From the NCBI GenBank assembly GCA_900320185.1, contig ONRD01000015.1, positions 1 through 49,535 of the forward strand: DNA of 49,535 nt, given 5' to 3'. The notes under the pieces were generated by a model, which worked only from the letters and a program-made list of their open reading frames with translations, was not told the origin of the DNA and did not search any database. The DNA is from an uncultured Bacteroidales bacterium. Lineage in GTDB: Bacteria; Bacteroidota; Bacteroidia; Bacteroidales; UBA932. A program made the position numbers and the translations under genes. This document shows, piece after piece, positions 16,275-24,922 of this stretch; within the stretch, counting starts at the first letter, position 1; the number at the start of each line of letters is the position of its first letter.

Positions 16275-19200
16275 CAGAACAGAATGTTTAAGTTGACATA
16301 AGGTATCGGGCGGGCAAAGACGGAGACCATGTAGCCGTTGAGGTTGGTCCCGCCGTTGGTGGTGTAGAAGACCGAATAGGGGTTCTTGCGGCCGGTCACG
16401 TTGTAGCATCCGAAAGTCAATGACATGTGGGTCAATTGCTTGAGGTAGTGACCGGGATCGATGTTGAACGCCAGGTCAAGGCGGAAGTAGTCCGGGATGC
16501 GGTAGCCGTTCCTTTCAGAGAACGCAAGGCGGTAGCCCCCGGCGTAGCGGAAATACCCGACAGGCACCGTAACCGGCCTTCCGGTGGAGTAGTCGATGTT
16601 GCAGGATATGCTGTAACGCGCAGTCAGGGCGTAGTTCCCTGCCAGTTTGAAGTCGTGGGGCTTGTCGTAGGCGGCCCTGTACCACTCGCCCCGGTTGATC
16701 GTGCTTATCCCCCTGTCCTCCATCTCCTTGAGAAGGGTCCGGGAATAGGTGTACGATACCCAGCCGGTAAGCTTGCCTACCGATTTCCTGGCCATGAACT
16801 CCACTCCGTAGGCTTTGCCTTTCGTGGGGACAAGGTCACCGGCCAGGTTCTCGTTCATCACAAGGGTGGCTCCGGACTTGTAGTCAAGCGAGTTGCGGGT
16901 GCTCTTCCAGTACCCTTCCACCGAAAGGTCGAGCTGGCCGTCCATCAAAGTCCGGTACAGTCCCGCCGCCGCCTGCCAGCCGTCCACCGGCTTGATCGAG
17001 GCGTCGCAGAGTTTCCAGGTGTCCATCGGGGAAATGGTCGTGGTGTTCGAGATAAGGTGGATGTACTGCCTGAGCGTGTTGAATCCCGCCTTGGCTGAGA
17101 AGTCAGGCGTGAAGGAATATTTCCCGGATAGCCTGAACTCTGGCCCGACATAGGCCTTGGAAGGATCCCGGGCGAAGAATGAAGACACCCTTACCCCGTA
17201 GTCGAATGACAGTTTCTCGTCCACCTTCCAGGAATCTCCGACGTAGACGGAAGGCTGAATGGCACGTTCAGTCTCGAGGTCCCTGGATATCACCAGGGAA
17301 GAATCGCTGAAAGGCCTGAGGTGGCCGCCTTCGAGTGCGTAGGCCACGGCTTCCGCCCCGAAAGTGACGGTGTGTCCGCCGGCCCTCTTCTCGAACTTCA
17401 GGCGAAGGAAAGCCTGGTTGATCGCAGTCTCCAGTGAATATGCCTCCGTGTAGTTGGGGAAATCCTCCAGGCGGTTGTCGTAGCGGTCGACACCGGCGCT
17501 TGCGGTCCAGGACAGGCCGTCGCCGACCCTGTGCCTCCACCTCAGCGCAGCGTTGGTACTGCGGTAGCGGAAGGTGGTGTCGCGGTTGAAGGAGAACTTG
17601 TCCCCCGACCTGTAGGCGAACAACTGCACCGTGTTGACACTGTCCACCCGGTGCGTGAGGCTGAGGTTGAGGTCGTTGAAAGACGCCTTCCCGTCGCGGT
17701 ACTCGCTGTTCTTCAGGCTCTTGAGCAGCCAGTCGGAATAGGTTGTACGCCCTCCTATGACAAAGGTCGTCTTGCCTCCGAGCGGGCCTTCGAGATGGAA
17801 GCGGCTGGTAAGGAGCCCGAGGCCCAGGGAACCCTTGACCTTCTCCTGGCTGCCCTCCTTGCTACGTATTTCCATCACGGATGAGATACGACCGCCGTAT
17901 TCGACAGGGATGGAGCTCTTGTAGAGTTCCAGACCCTCGACGATCCCGGGGTTGAAGGCCGAGAATATTCCGAACATGTGGCTCGGATTGTAGATCGTCC
18001 CCTCGTTGAACAGGATGAGGTTCTGGTCGGAGGAACCTCCGCGGACATTGAAGCCTCCGGATGCCTCGCCCACTGTCTTGACTCCCGGAAGGGTCAGGGT
18101 CGCCTTGAGCACGTCGCCTTCCCCGAAAGCGGTAGGTATCTTCCCAAGTGTCTTGACACCGATCGTCTCGACTCCCATGGCGGCGCTCCTGTGGTTCTTG
18201 CGGCTCTCGGCGGAGATCACCGCGCTGTTGAGCCTGGTGGCGCCCTCTCCGAGTGAGACATCAAGACCGCCGGCGCTGTAGATAACCACCCTCAGGTTCA
18301 GTTCCTGCTTGGTCAGTTCGCTGAAATTGACCACGTTCTCGCCGCGCGGAAGGGTCAGGGAATAGCGCCCCTCCCCATCGGTCCTGGTGTAGGTGTTCGT
18401 CTTGTCGTCCCAGACTGCGACCTCCGGGATAGGCTCCCCGGTTATCGCGTCCCTGACGATACCGCTCAGCACAACCTTCGTGTTTCCCGTATTGGCAGGG
18501 TCGCCGACGGTGTAGACCTTGTTCTGGTAAAGGACTTCAACCGACTCGCCTTCCAGTTCCGCAGAACCGCTGCGGGTGTCGGTCTTGCTGAAAAAGCCTG
18601 CAGGAAGGTCTTCTTTCACTGGAGGATTCATCTTCGGGGCATAGACCTGAGGGAAATCAGCATGGATGGCGGACGCAACCGTAGGATGCCAGACTGAAGC
18701 CTCCTTCTGCAGCCTCCTTTCCGGGACGGACACGCCTTCCGCCACGGCCATTGCCTTGGCATACCATTCATCCAGGTCGGCGGAGGCGACCTTCTTCATC
18801 TCCTTCTTCCTGTCGCGGTAATGGGACAGGAGGCCTCCCTTTCCCCTGATCCTCGACAGTTTCCCGTCCGAGAGGTACCAGTAGGACTGGCTGTAGTCAA
18901 AGTAGTTGATCACCCCGGGCTTGTAGTGAGGGTCCTTGTAGCCGATCATGTTGTAGTGGTCGCCAGGGGATGAGGCGAAGACTTTGTCGATCCGCTTCAG
19001 GACCGCGGCCTTGCCGTCATAGAGGATCTGGTAGAATCCTTCCTTGGATCCGGAGACGCCGAGATACCGCAGGTTGATGAAAGCCTTCCCGTCACGGGTG
19101 AAGAAAGGCACCTGGCTGCGGTCCGGGGAGACGGCGGCCAACTGGTCGGAGAATTTCACGCTCACCTCGCCCTGGGCGGCATCCAGGTTGACGAGCATGT

Positions 19201-19459
19201 CCTCGTAGAGCCTTCCGTTGAAGATCACTGTCCCTTTCTTGAAACCACAGGTGTCCCAGTACGGGGTGCCGTTGTACCTCATCGGGTACTGCTTCGCAAG
19301 CTTGGCCCGGTAGATAGCAGACATACCCTCCAGACTTGTCCTGAGGGTATCGTCCTGTTCTTCAAGGGCATTGCCGGAAAATTCGCCTGCCGTAGCATCC
19401 ATTCCCGCCAACATCAGGAAGAAGGACAGTACGGCAGCGATCAATGAAGGTCTTTTCAT
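16274..19459 (-). CDS. TonB-dependent outer-membrane receptor with carboxypeptidase-like domain
   Basis: The 1,061-residue product has a signal peptide (to about residue 24). An unusual region follows (residues 25-325, aromatic and charged, no family recognised), then a CarboxypepD_reg-like beta-sandwich at about 330-405 (VLSGIVRDAITGEPIPEV, DGEGRYSLTLPRG). The plug is at about 420-545 (GGFNVRGGSSDQNLILFNEG, GGRISSVMEI), then a barrel ending in the expected aromatic residue (VNLNILF). Receptors of this form import large or bound substrates using TonB energy. The gene starts two bases after the pheS stop and overlaps the DUF4249 start by one base, so expression is tied to both. It is intact. 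The substrate cannot be inferred, although the partners are not the Sus type. Confidence 0.88.
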   Translation of the reverse strand: MKRPSLIAAVLSFFLMLAGMDATAGEFSGNALEEQDDTLRTSLEGMSAIYRAKLAKQYPMRYNGTPYWDTCGFKKGTVIFNGRLYEDMLVNLDAAQGEVSVKFSDQLAAVSPDRSQVPFFTRDGKAFINLRYLGVSGSKEGFYQILYDGKAAVLKRIDKVFASSPGDHYNMIGYKDPHYKPGVINYFDYSQSYWYLSDGKLSRIRGKGGLLSHYRDRKKEMKKVASADLDEWYAKAMAVAEGVSVPERRLQKEASVWHPTVASAIHADFPQVYAPKMNPPVKEDLPAGFFSKTDTRSGSAELEGESVEVLYQNKVYTVGDPANTGNTKVVLSGIVRDAITGEPIPEVAVWDDKTNTYTRTDGEGRYSLTLPRGENVVNFSELTKQELNLRVVIYSAGGLDVSLGEGATRLNSAVISAESRKNHRSAAMGVETIGVKTLGKIPTAFGEGDVLKATLTLPGVKTVGEASGGFNVRGGSSDQNLILFNEGTIYNPSHMFGIFSAFNPGIVEGLELYKSSIPVEYGGRISSVMEIRSKEGSQEKVKGSLGLGLLTSRFHLEGPLGGKTTFVIGGRTTYSDWLLKSLKNSEYRDGKASFNDLNLSLTHRVDSVNTVQLFAYRSGDKFSFNRDTTFRYRSTNAALRWRHRVGDGLSWTASAGVDRYDNRLEDFPNYTEAYSLETAINQAFLRLKFEKRAGGHTVTFGAEAVAYALEGGHLRPFSDSSLVISRDLETERAIQPSVYVGDSWKVDEKLSFDYGVRVSSFFARDPSKAYVGPEFRLSGKYSFTPDFSAKAGFNTLRQYIHLISNTTTISPMDTWKLCDASIKPVDGWQAAAGLYRTLMDGQLDLSVEGYWKSTRNSLDYKSGATLVMNENLAGDLVPTKGKAYGVEFMARKSVGKLTGWVSYTYSRTLLKEMEDRGISTINRGEWYRAAYDKPHDFKLAGNYALTARYSISCNIDYSTGRPVTVPVGYFRYAGGYRLAFSERNGYRIPDYFRLDLAFNIDPGHYLKQLTHMSLTFGCYNVTGRKNPYSVFYTTNGGTNLNGYMVSVFARPIPYVNLNILF

Positions 19460-19461
19460 CG

Positions 19462-20499
19462 TCAGACTTCTATTGCCGTGTTGAATTCAGAGAGGAAACG
19501 AAGGTCGTTCTCGAAATAATGGCGCAAGTCATTCACCTGCCACTTGAGCATCGCAATGCGCTCAAGCCCCATTCCGAAGGCGAAACCGCTGTATTTCTTG
19601 CTGTCTATGCCGGAGGCCTCCAGGACGTTGGGGTCCACCATGCCGCAGCCCATGATCTCGAGCCAGCCGGTGCCCTTGCAGATGTTGCAGCCTTTGCCCT
19701 TGCAGATGTTGCAGCTCACATCGACCTCCGAGGAGGGCTCGGTGAACGGGAAATATGAAGGCCGCATCCGGATCGCAGTGTCGGGACCGAACATCTCGCG
19801 GGCGAAAAGGAGGATGGCCTGCTTGAGGTCGGCGAAGGTCACGTTCTCGTCGATATACAGGCCTTCGACCTGATGGAATATGCAATGCGCACGCGCGGAG
19901 ATGGCTTCGTTCCTGAAGACCCTGCCGGGGCATATCACCCTGATGGGAAGCTTCATGGTCTCCATGGCCCGCACCTGTACCGAAGACGTGTGGGTACGGA
20001 GGAGAAGCGGGTTGGGATGCCCGACGGAAACGAAGAAAGTGTCCTGCATGTCCCTCGCGGGATGGTTCAAAGGGAAGTTGAGCGCTTCGAAGACATGATA
20101 GTCATCCTCGATCTCCGGCCCTTCGGCGACGTCGTAGCCGAATTTCCGGAATATGTCCACGATCTCCTGGCGGACTATCGAAACAGGATGGCGGGAACCG
20201 AGGCTGAACGGGGTCCCGGGCATGGAGAGATCCTCCCTGGGACCTTCCGAGGCCGCCTCAACGGCGGTCTGCTCGCGAAGCTGGTCTATCTTGGCAAGCG
20301 CAGCCTGCTTGAGTTCGTTGATCTTGCGTCCGAACTCCTTCTTGAGGTCGGGACTGAAGGTCCTGAACTCTTCGAACAGGCCGGTGATCTCTCCCTTCTT
20401 TCCCAGCAGCTTCACCCTGGCCTCCTCGACCTCCTTGGCGTTCTTGCATTTCAGCCCGTCTATCTGGGCGAGCAGCTCTTCTATCCTTTCTTTCATCAT
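19462..20499 (-). CDS. pheS: phenylalanine--tRNA ligase alpha subunit
   Basis: 345 residues from the ATG at 20499 (the next codon, at 20496, is also ATG). The N-terminal coiled-coil arm (MKERIEELLAQIDGL to about residue 95) binds tRNA-Phe. The catalytic core carries class II motif 2 (RVFRNEAISARAHCIFHQVEG) and motif 3 (GFAFGMGLERIAML). The Cys-rich insertion CNICKGKGCNICKGTG before GCGMVDPNVL is the usual bacterial PheS zinc-like loop. The partner pheT is not in the window. A perfect -7 box lies 32 bases upstream, inside the end of the preceding gene. Finding pheS as the apparent lead gene of a TonB-receptor operon is unusual. Confidence 0.97.
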   Translation of the reverse strand: MMKERIEELLAQIDGLKCKNAKEVEEARVKLLGKKGEITGLFEEFRTFSPDLKKEFGRKINELKQAALAKIDQLREQTAVEAASEGPREDLSMPGTPFSLGSRHPVSIVRQEIVDIFRKFGYDVAEGPEIEDDYHVFEALNFPLNHPARDMQDTFFVSVGHPNPLLLRTHTSSVQVRAMETMKLPIRVICPGRVFRNEAISARAHCIFHQVEGLYIDENVTFADLKQAILLFAREMFGPDTAIRMRPSYFPFTEPSSEVDVSCNICKGKGCNICKGTGWLEIMGCGMVDPNVLEASGIDSKKYSGFAFGMGLERIAMLKWQVNDLRHYFENDLRFLSEFNTAIEV

Positions 20500-20530
20500 A
20501 TCTCTTGTACGGACATTAGGAACAAACGTA

Positions 20531-20538
20531 CAAAGATA
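20531..20538 (-). promoter_or_regulatory. Bacteroidota -7 promoter box for pheS
   Basis: On the minus strand TATCTTTG, a perfect TAnnTTTG, 32 bases before the pheS ATG and directly after the stop of the preceding gene. It may drive pheS and the receptor genes behind it. Confidence 0.6.
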
Positions 20539-20539
20539 A

Positions 20540-21001
20540 TCAATTTCCTTGATTTTTGGCCGCGGCGGCGGCAATCTTGGCCGCACGCTTGTCCCGGGCC
20601 TTCTTTTCCTTCCCGGCCCCGCTCTTGAGGAACTTCGCCCACTGCTCCTCGTTGAACACCTTCTTCATGGACACGAACATCTGTTCGGCCCACTTGTCGC
20701 GGGTCCTGATGTAGATGTCGGAATTGGCAACCCTGGCCTGGCCCATGGAATTCAGCTCGGCCTGGAGGGCACGGTAGTCGTTGTTGAGTATGGAGTCGAC
20801 GTAGAACACCTGCCAGTCCTCCAGCTTGAGGGTGCGGGTAAGCTTTTCAATCTCCCCATAGATGAATTCGTCCATCTTCTTCTCCTGCTCTGCGAGCTGC
20901 TCGGGGCTCGGTCCTCCTCCCTGCCCGACGGTGGTCTGCTGGCCTAACGCGGAGAGCATGGAAATAAGCAGGCACGTGGCCGTAAACAATAATTTTTTCA
21001 T
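20540..21001 (-). CDS. small secreted protein, unknown function
   Basis: About 153 residues from ATG 21001 (MKKLLFTATCLLISMLSALGQQ, a signal peptide); a start five codons upstream is possible. The mature protein is helical: a Gly/Gln-rich linker, then DEFIYGEIEKLTRTLKLEDWQVFYVDSIL and KKVFNEEQWAKFLK, ending in a Lys/Ala-rich tail (KEKKARDKRAAKIAAAAAKN). The FNEEQWAKF pattern recalls periplasmic Spy/CpxP-like helical proteins but lacks their LTxxQ repeats, so I do not assign it. It has its own promoter at 21036 and is followed after 40 bases by pheS. Confidence 0.7.
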   Translation of the reverse strand: MKKLLFTATCLLISMLSALGQQTTVGQGGGPSPEQLAEQEKKMDEFIYGEIEKLTRTLKLEDWQVFYVDSILNNDYRALQAELNSMGQARVANSDIYIRTRDKWAEQMFVSMKKVFNEEQWAKFLKSGAGKEKKARDKRAAKIAAAAAKNQGN

Positions 21002-21035
21002 ATATTTACGAATCATTATCCGGTATGGTTTCCGG

Positions 21036-21043
21036 CAAAAGTA
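21036..21043 (-). promoter_or_regulatory. Bacteroidota -7 promoter box for the small secreted protein
   Basis: On the minus strand TACTTTTG (TAnnTTTG), 34 bases before the ATG at 21001; a TTG lies 22 bases farther upstream. It shares the 59-base intergenic space with the divergent C69 peptidase gene. Confidence 0.6.
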
Positions 21044-21060
21044 GTGATTTTTAGAGTAAC

Positions 21061-22815
21061 ATGTTCAATATGACAAGAAAAACCATCCTCTGCGTGCTCC
21101 TCGCCGCGACCCTGCCTCTCGCGGGAGGTTTCAAGAGCAAAGCCTGTACCAATATCATCGTCACCAGGGGTGCCAGCGCCGACAATTCGTGCATGGTCTC
21201 CTATGCAGCCGACTCCCACTGGCTCTACGGTGAACTGTACTTCCACCCGGCGGCGGACTGGAAGGCCGGCTCGATGCTGCAGGTGACCGAATGGGACACC
21301 TACCGTCCCCTGGGGCAGATTCCCCAGGCCGGCCACACCTACAAGACCGTCGGCAACATGAACGAGCACCAGCTCATCATAGGGGAAACCACATGGGGAG
21401 GACGCATGGAGCAGGTCGACACGGCAGGGAAGATGGACTACGGCTCCCTGATTTACATAACCCTCCAGAGGGCCCGCACGGCAAGGGAGGCCATCGACGT
21501 GATCGTGGAGCTTGCCAATGAATATGGCTACGCATCCGAGGGCGAGACCTTCTCGATTGCGGACAAGGATGAAGCATGGGTGATGGACCTTGTCGGGAAA
21601 GGACCCGGCGAAAAGGGCATCGTCTGGGTCGCGATAAGGATCCCCGACGGCTATATCTGCTCCCATGCCAACCAGGCCAGGATCCAGAAATTCCCCATGG
21701 ACGACCCCGGGAACTGCCTCTGGTCTCCCGATGTCATCTCCTTCGCACGCAGCAAGGGCTACTTCTCCGGCAAGGACGAGGACTTCGACTTCAGCGCTGC
21801 CTACAACCCCGTGGATTTCGGAGGGGCGAGAGGCTGCGACGCCCGAGCATGGAGCGCCTTCAACCAGCTCTGTGACGGACAGTTCACCTACCTCAAGGAC
21901 GGAGTGGAAGTGACCGAGCCTGCTTCCGCCTGGCACGACTACATCACAGGGAAGGACCTGTCCCGCAGGATGCCCCTGTTCGTCAAGCCCGCGAGGAAGC
22001 TTTCCGTCAAGGACGTGGCCGACGCCATGAGGGACCACTTCGAAGGGACGCCCCTGGACATGACTACCGACATCGGAGCCGGCGGCAACGCCCTCCCCTA
22101 CAGGTGGAGGCCGATGACCTTCAAGCACAACGGCTGGACCTACACCAACGAAAGGGCGATAGCCACCCAGCAGACCGGATTCTGGTTCGTAGCCCAGGCC
22201 CGCCACGACCTTCCCGACGTGATAGGAGGCCTGATCTGGTTCGGCACCGACGACACCGCCACCTCCTACCTGACCCCCATCTACTCCAACACCGACGAGG
22301 TGCCGGAGTGCTTCAGGGTAGGCAACGGCAACATGCTCAAATATTCCCCGACCTCTTCCTTCTGGATCAACAACAGGGTGGCCAACCAATGCTACAAGGC
22401 CTACGACATGATGGCTCCCTTCGTAAGGAAAGCCATCGACGAGTTCGAGAACGCACAGATGGGCGGGAAAGTCGCCGAGATGGATGCCAGGGCGCTGGAG
22501 GCCTACAACGCCATCCTCCCGAAAGCGGAGAAGAAGGGGCTCGGCTCCAGGGACTGGTTCGCACCGGTGAAAAAGATGCTCACGCGCTACAGCGTCGAAA
22601 CCGCGCAGGAACAGTTCAGGGAGTGGGTAGCCCTCGAGGAGACCCTGACCGTGAAATTCATAGACGGGAACGTGAAGGCCCAGAACGAGGACGGCAGCTT
22701 CACCCACAGCAAGTATTACGAGGGCCAGCCTGAAGGACTCACCCAGCCCGGATACTCGAAGAAATGGAAGGAAGCCGTGGCAAATGACCACGGAGATGTC
22801 ATAAGGGTAAGATAA
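21061..22815 (+). CDS. C69 family dipeptidase
   Basis: 584 residues (a start three codons later at 21070 is equally possible). After the signal peptide comes ACTNIIV, in which Cys29 becomes the N-terminal nucleophile of this Ntn-hydrolase family (peptidase C69, formerly U34). Family blocks follow: GNMNEHQLIIGETTWGGR, LIYITLQRARTAREAI, EAWVMDLVGKGPG and YICSHANQARI. The enzyme cleaves dipeptides in the cell envelope. It is followed after four bases by the S46 dipeptidyl-peptidase gene, so the pair forms a simple pathway: S46 releases dipeptides from polypeptides and C69 splits them into amino acids. Length and motifs are normal. Confidence 0.9.
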   Translation: MFNMTRKTILCVLLAATLPLAGGFKSKACTNIIVTRGASADNSCMVSYAADSHWLYGELYFHPAADWKAGSMLQVTEWDTYRPLGQIPQAGHTYKTVGNMNEHQLIIGETTWGGRMEQVDTAGKMDYGSLIYITLQRARTAREAIDVIVELANEYGYASEGETFSIADKDEAWVMDLVGKGPGEKGIVWVAIRIPDGYICSHANQARIQKFPMDDPGNCLWSPDVISFARSKGYFSGKDEDFDFSAAYNPVDFGGARGCDARAWSAFNQLCDGQFTYLKDGVEVTEPASAWHDYITGKDLSRRMPLFVKPARKLSVKDVADAMRDHFEGTPLDMTTDIGAGGNALPYRWRPMTFKHNGWTYTNERAIATQQTGFWFVAQARHDLPDVIGGLIWFGTDDTATSYLTPIYSNTDEVPECFRVGNGNMLKYSPTSSFWINNRVANQCYKAYDMMAPFVRKAIDEFENAQMGGKVAEMDARALEAYNAILPKAEKKGLGSRDWFAPVKKMLTRYSVETAQEQFREWVALEETLTVKFIDGNVKAQNEDGSFTHSKYYEGQPEGLTQPGYSKKWKEAVANDHGDVIRVR

Positions 22816-22819
22816 CAAC

Positions 22820-24922
22820 ATGAGGATCAACTATTTCCTTAAGACGGTCGTTGCGGCGGCCACTATACTTGCGGCCTCACCGGTCCATGCCGACGAGGGC
22901 ATGTGGATGATACAGGACATCAACGAAGCCCTGGAAAAGAAGATGAAGGAAAGGGGCCTGCTGCTCGATGCCAGGGAAATCTACGACGCCGACGCTCCGG
23001 GGACTTCGGTCGCCGACGCCATAGTGTCATTGGGATTCTACTGCTCCGGCAGCCTCATCTCCGACAGGGGGCTCCTGATCACGAACCACCACTGCGCCTA
23101 TTCCAACATCGCCAAGATAAGCACTCCCGGGCACAACTACCTCGAAGAAGGCTTCTGGGCGATGACCGAGGACCAGGAAAGGCAGATTCCCGGCGAACAG
23201 GTGTACTTCCTCAAGAAGGTCATCGATGTCACCGGCGAAGTGGCCGCCCTGACCGAAGAGCTGAAGAGCAAGGGAGAGAACGCCGGAAGCCGCAGGGTGA
23301 ACGCCCTGATGGAGGAGAGGTACAAGAAGGAGACCGGCATGGAATGCATCATGAGCAGCATGTGGGCCGGGGAAAAGTACTACATGGCAGTCTACAAGGT
23401 CTACACAGACCTCCGCCTGGTTGCAGCTCCGCCGGTGTGCATCGGGTACTTCGGGGGCGACGAAGACAACTGGGAATGGCCACGCCACAACTGCGACTTC
23501 GCGATGTACAGGATCTACGAGGACGGCAAACCCGTCACTTCGGAGAGAAGCCTCAAGGTCTCCCTCGACGGCTACTGGCCGGGGGCCTTCACTATGGTCA
23601 TCGGCTATCCGGGAAGGACCGACCGGTACGCATCTTCCGCCGAGATCGACTATCAGCAGAAGGTCAACCTCCCGATTTCCAACGACATCCGTGGAAAGCA
23701 GATGGAAATCATCCGCAGATGGATGGACAAAGACCCGGAGATCCGCCTCAAGTACTCCGACTGGTTCTTCAGCCTGAGCAACGTCCAGGAAAACAACTCC
23801 GGGATGGAGGCCTGCTACAAGAGGTTCCACGTCAAGGCCGAGAAAGAGCGGCAGGAGGCCGAGATGCAGGAATGGATCGACTCCGACCCCGACTTGAAGA
23901 GGATGTGGGGAAGCCTGATCCCGGACCTGAAGAAGGCGTACTCCCAAACCGCCCGCGGTGAGAGGGACAAGGCCTATTTCCGCGAGAGCCTGTTCCGCGG
24001 AACCTTCATTTCCAGGTACTTCCTGCGCGCCGGGAACGCACGGGACCTTGAAGCGGCCAAGGCCGCCCTCCGCCAGGGGCTCAAGGACACGGACCCCGCT
24101 GTGGAGCGGGAACTGCTTGCATATTCAGCGATGGAGTTCTTCACCAACCTGGACAGCTACTATTTCGGGAATTTCCAGAAGAAACTGCTCTCGAGGTTCG
24201 GAACGGACTTCGAGGCCATGGCAGGATACCTCTGGGATAACAGCCTGATCGCCTCCGAGGACAGGATCGATGCCGTCACCGACCTGGAGCAGGTGCAGGA
24301 AGACCCCCTCAGGAAGTTCTTCACCGACTCCCCCGTGAGCCTCTACAACGAACGCAACGGCCACCTTGCCGCCAGGACCAAGGCCAACAACCTCGAAAGG
24401 GAATACAAGAAAGCACTCTACTGGATGAAGCTCCAGAAGGGGAGGCTCCAGTACCCTGACGCAAACTCCACGATGAGGATCACCTACGGCACCGTAGGCG
24501 GCTACTGGCCAAATGACGGGGTATGGTGCAACTGGTATTCGACACCAAGGGGAATCCTCCAGAAATACAACCCAGACGTGCATGACTTCAACCTTGACGA
24601 CAGGCAGAAGGCCCTCCTGGAGAAAGGCGACTGGGGCAAGTGGGGCTTCCCGGTCGGAGGGCAGTCCAAGGGCATGATCGTGGACTTCCTCACGGACAAT
24701 GACATCACCGGCGGCAATTCCGGCAGCCCGGTCCTGAACGCAAAAGGCGAGCTCATCGGACTTGCCTTCGACGGCAACCTCGAATCGCTCGCCTCGGACA
24801 CTTCATACACCCCGGGCTACAACATGTGCATCAACACCGACATCCGTTTCGTGATGTGGGTCCTGGACAAATACGCCGGGATGAAGAGGATCCTCAAGGA
24901 AATCAAGTTCGTCAAGTCGTGA
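22820..24922 (+). CDS. S46 family dipeptidyl-peptidase (DPP7-type)
   Basis: The 700-residue product has a signal peptide ending VHADEG, with the mature N-terminus GMWMIQDI typical of S46. The chymotrypsin-like triad is His91 (ITNHHCAYS), Asp226 (PRHNCDFAMY) and Ser634 (GGNSGSPV). Gly652 in AFDGN corresponds to the glycine that gives DPP7 its preference for hydrophobic penultimate residues, where DPP11 has Arg; this mapping is from memory. The all-helical lid inserted between the two barrel halves is present (about residues 270-560). Periplasmic dipeptide release supports peptide fermentation. The 3' end overlaps the convergent clpB stop by 11 bases. Confidence 0.92.
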   Translation: MRINYFLKTVVAAATILAASPVHADEGMWMIQDINEALEKKMKERGLLLDAREIYDADAPGTSVADAIVSLGFYCSGSLISDRGLLITNHHCAYSNIAKISTPGHNYLEEGFWAMTEDQERQIPGEQVYFLKKVIDVTGEVAALTEELKSKGENAGSRRVNALMEERYKKETGMECIMSSMWAGEKYYMAVYKVYTDLRLVAAPPVCIGYFGGDEDNWEWPRHNCDFAMYRIYEDGKPVTSERSLKVSLDGYWPGAFTMVIGYPGRTDRYASSAEIDYQQKVNLPISNDIRGKQMEIIRRWMDKDPEIRLKYSDWFFSLSNVQENNSGMEACYKRFHVKAEKERQEAEMQEWIDSDPDLKRMWGSLIPDLKKAYSQTARGERDKAYFRESLFRGTFISRYFLRAGNARDLEAAKAALRQGLKDTDPAVERELLAYSAMEFFTNLDSYYFGNFQKKLLSRFGTDFEAMAGYLWDNSLIASEDRIDAVTDLEQVQEDPLRKFFTDSPVSLYNERNGHLAARTKANNLEREYKKALYWMKLQKGRLQYPDANSTMRITYGTVGGYWPNDGVWCNWYSTPRGILQKYNPDVHDFNLDDRQKALLEKGDWGKWGFPVGGQSKGMIVDFLTDNDITGGNSGSPVLNAKGELIGLAFDGNLESLASDTSYTPGYNMCINTDIRFVMWVLDKYAGMKRILKEIKFVKS

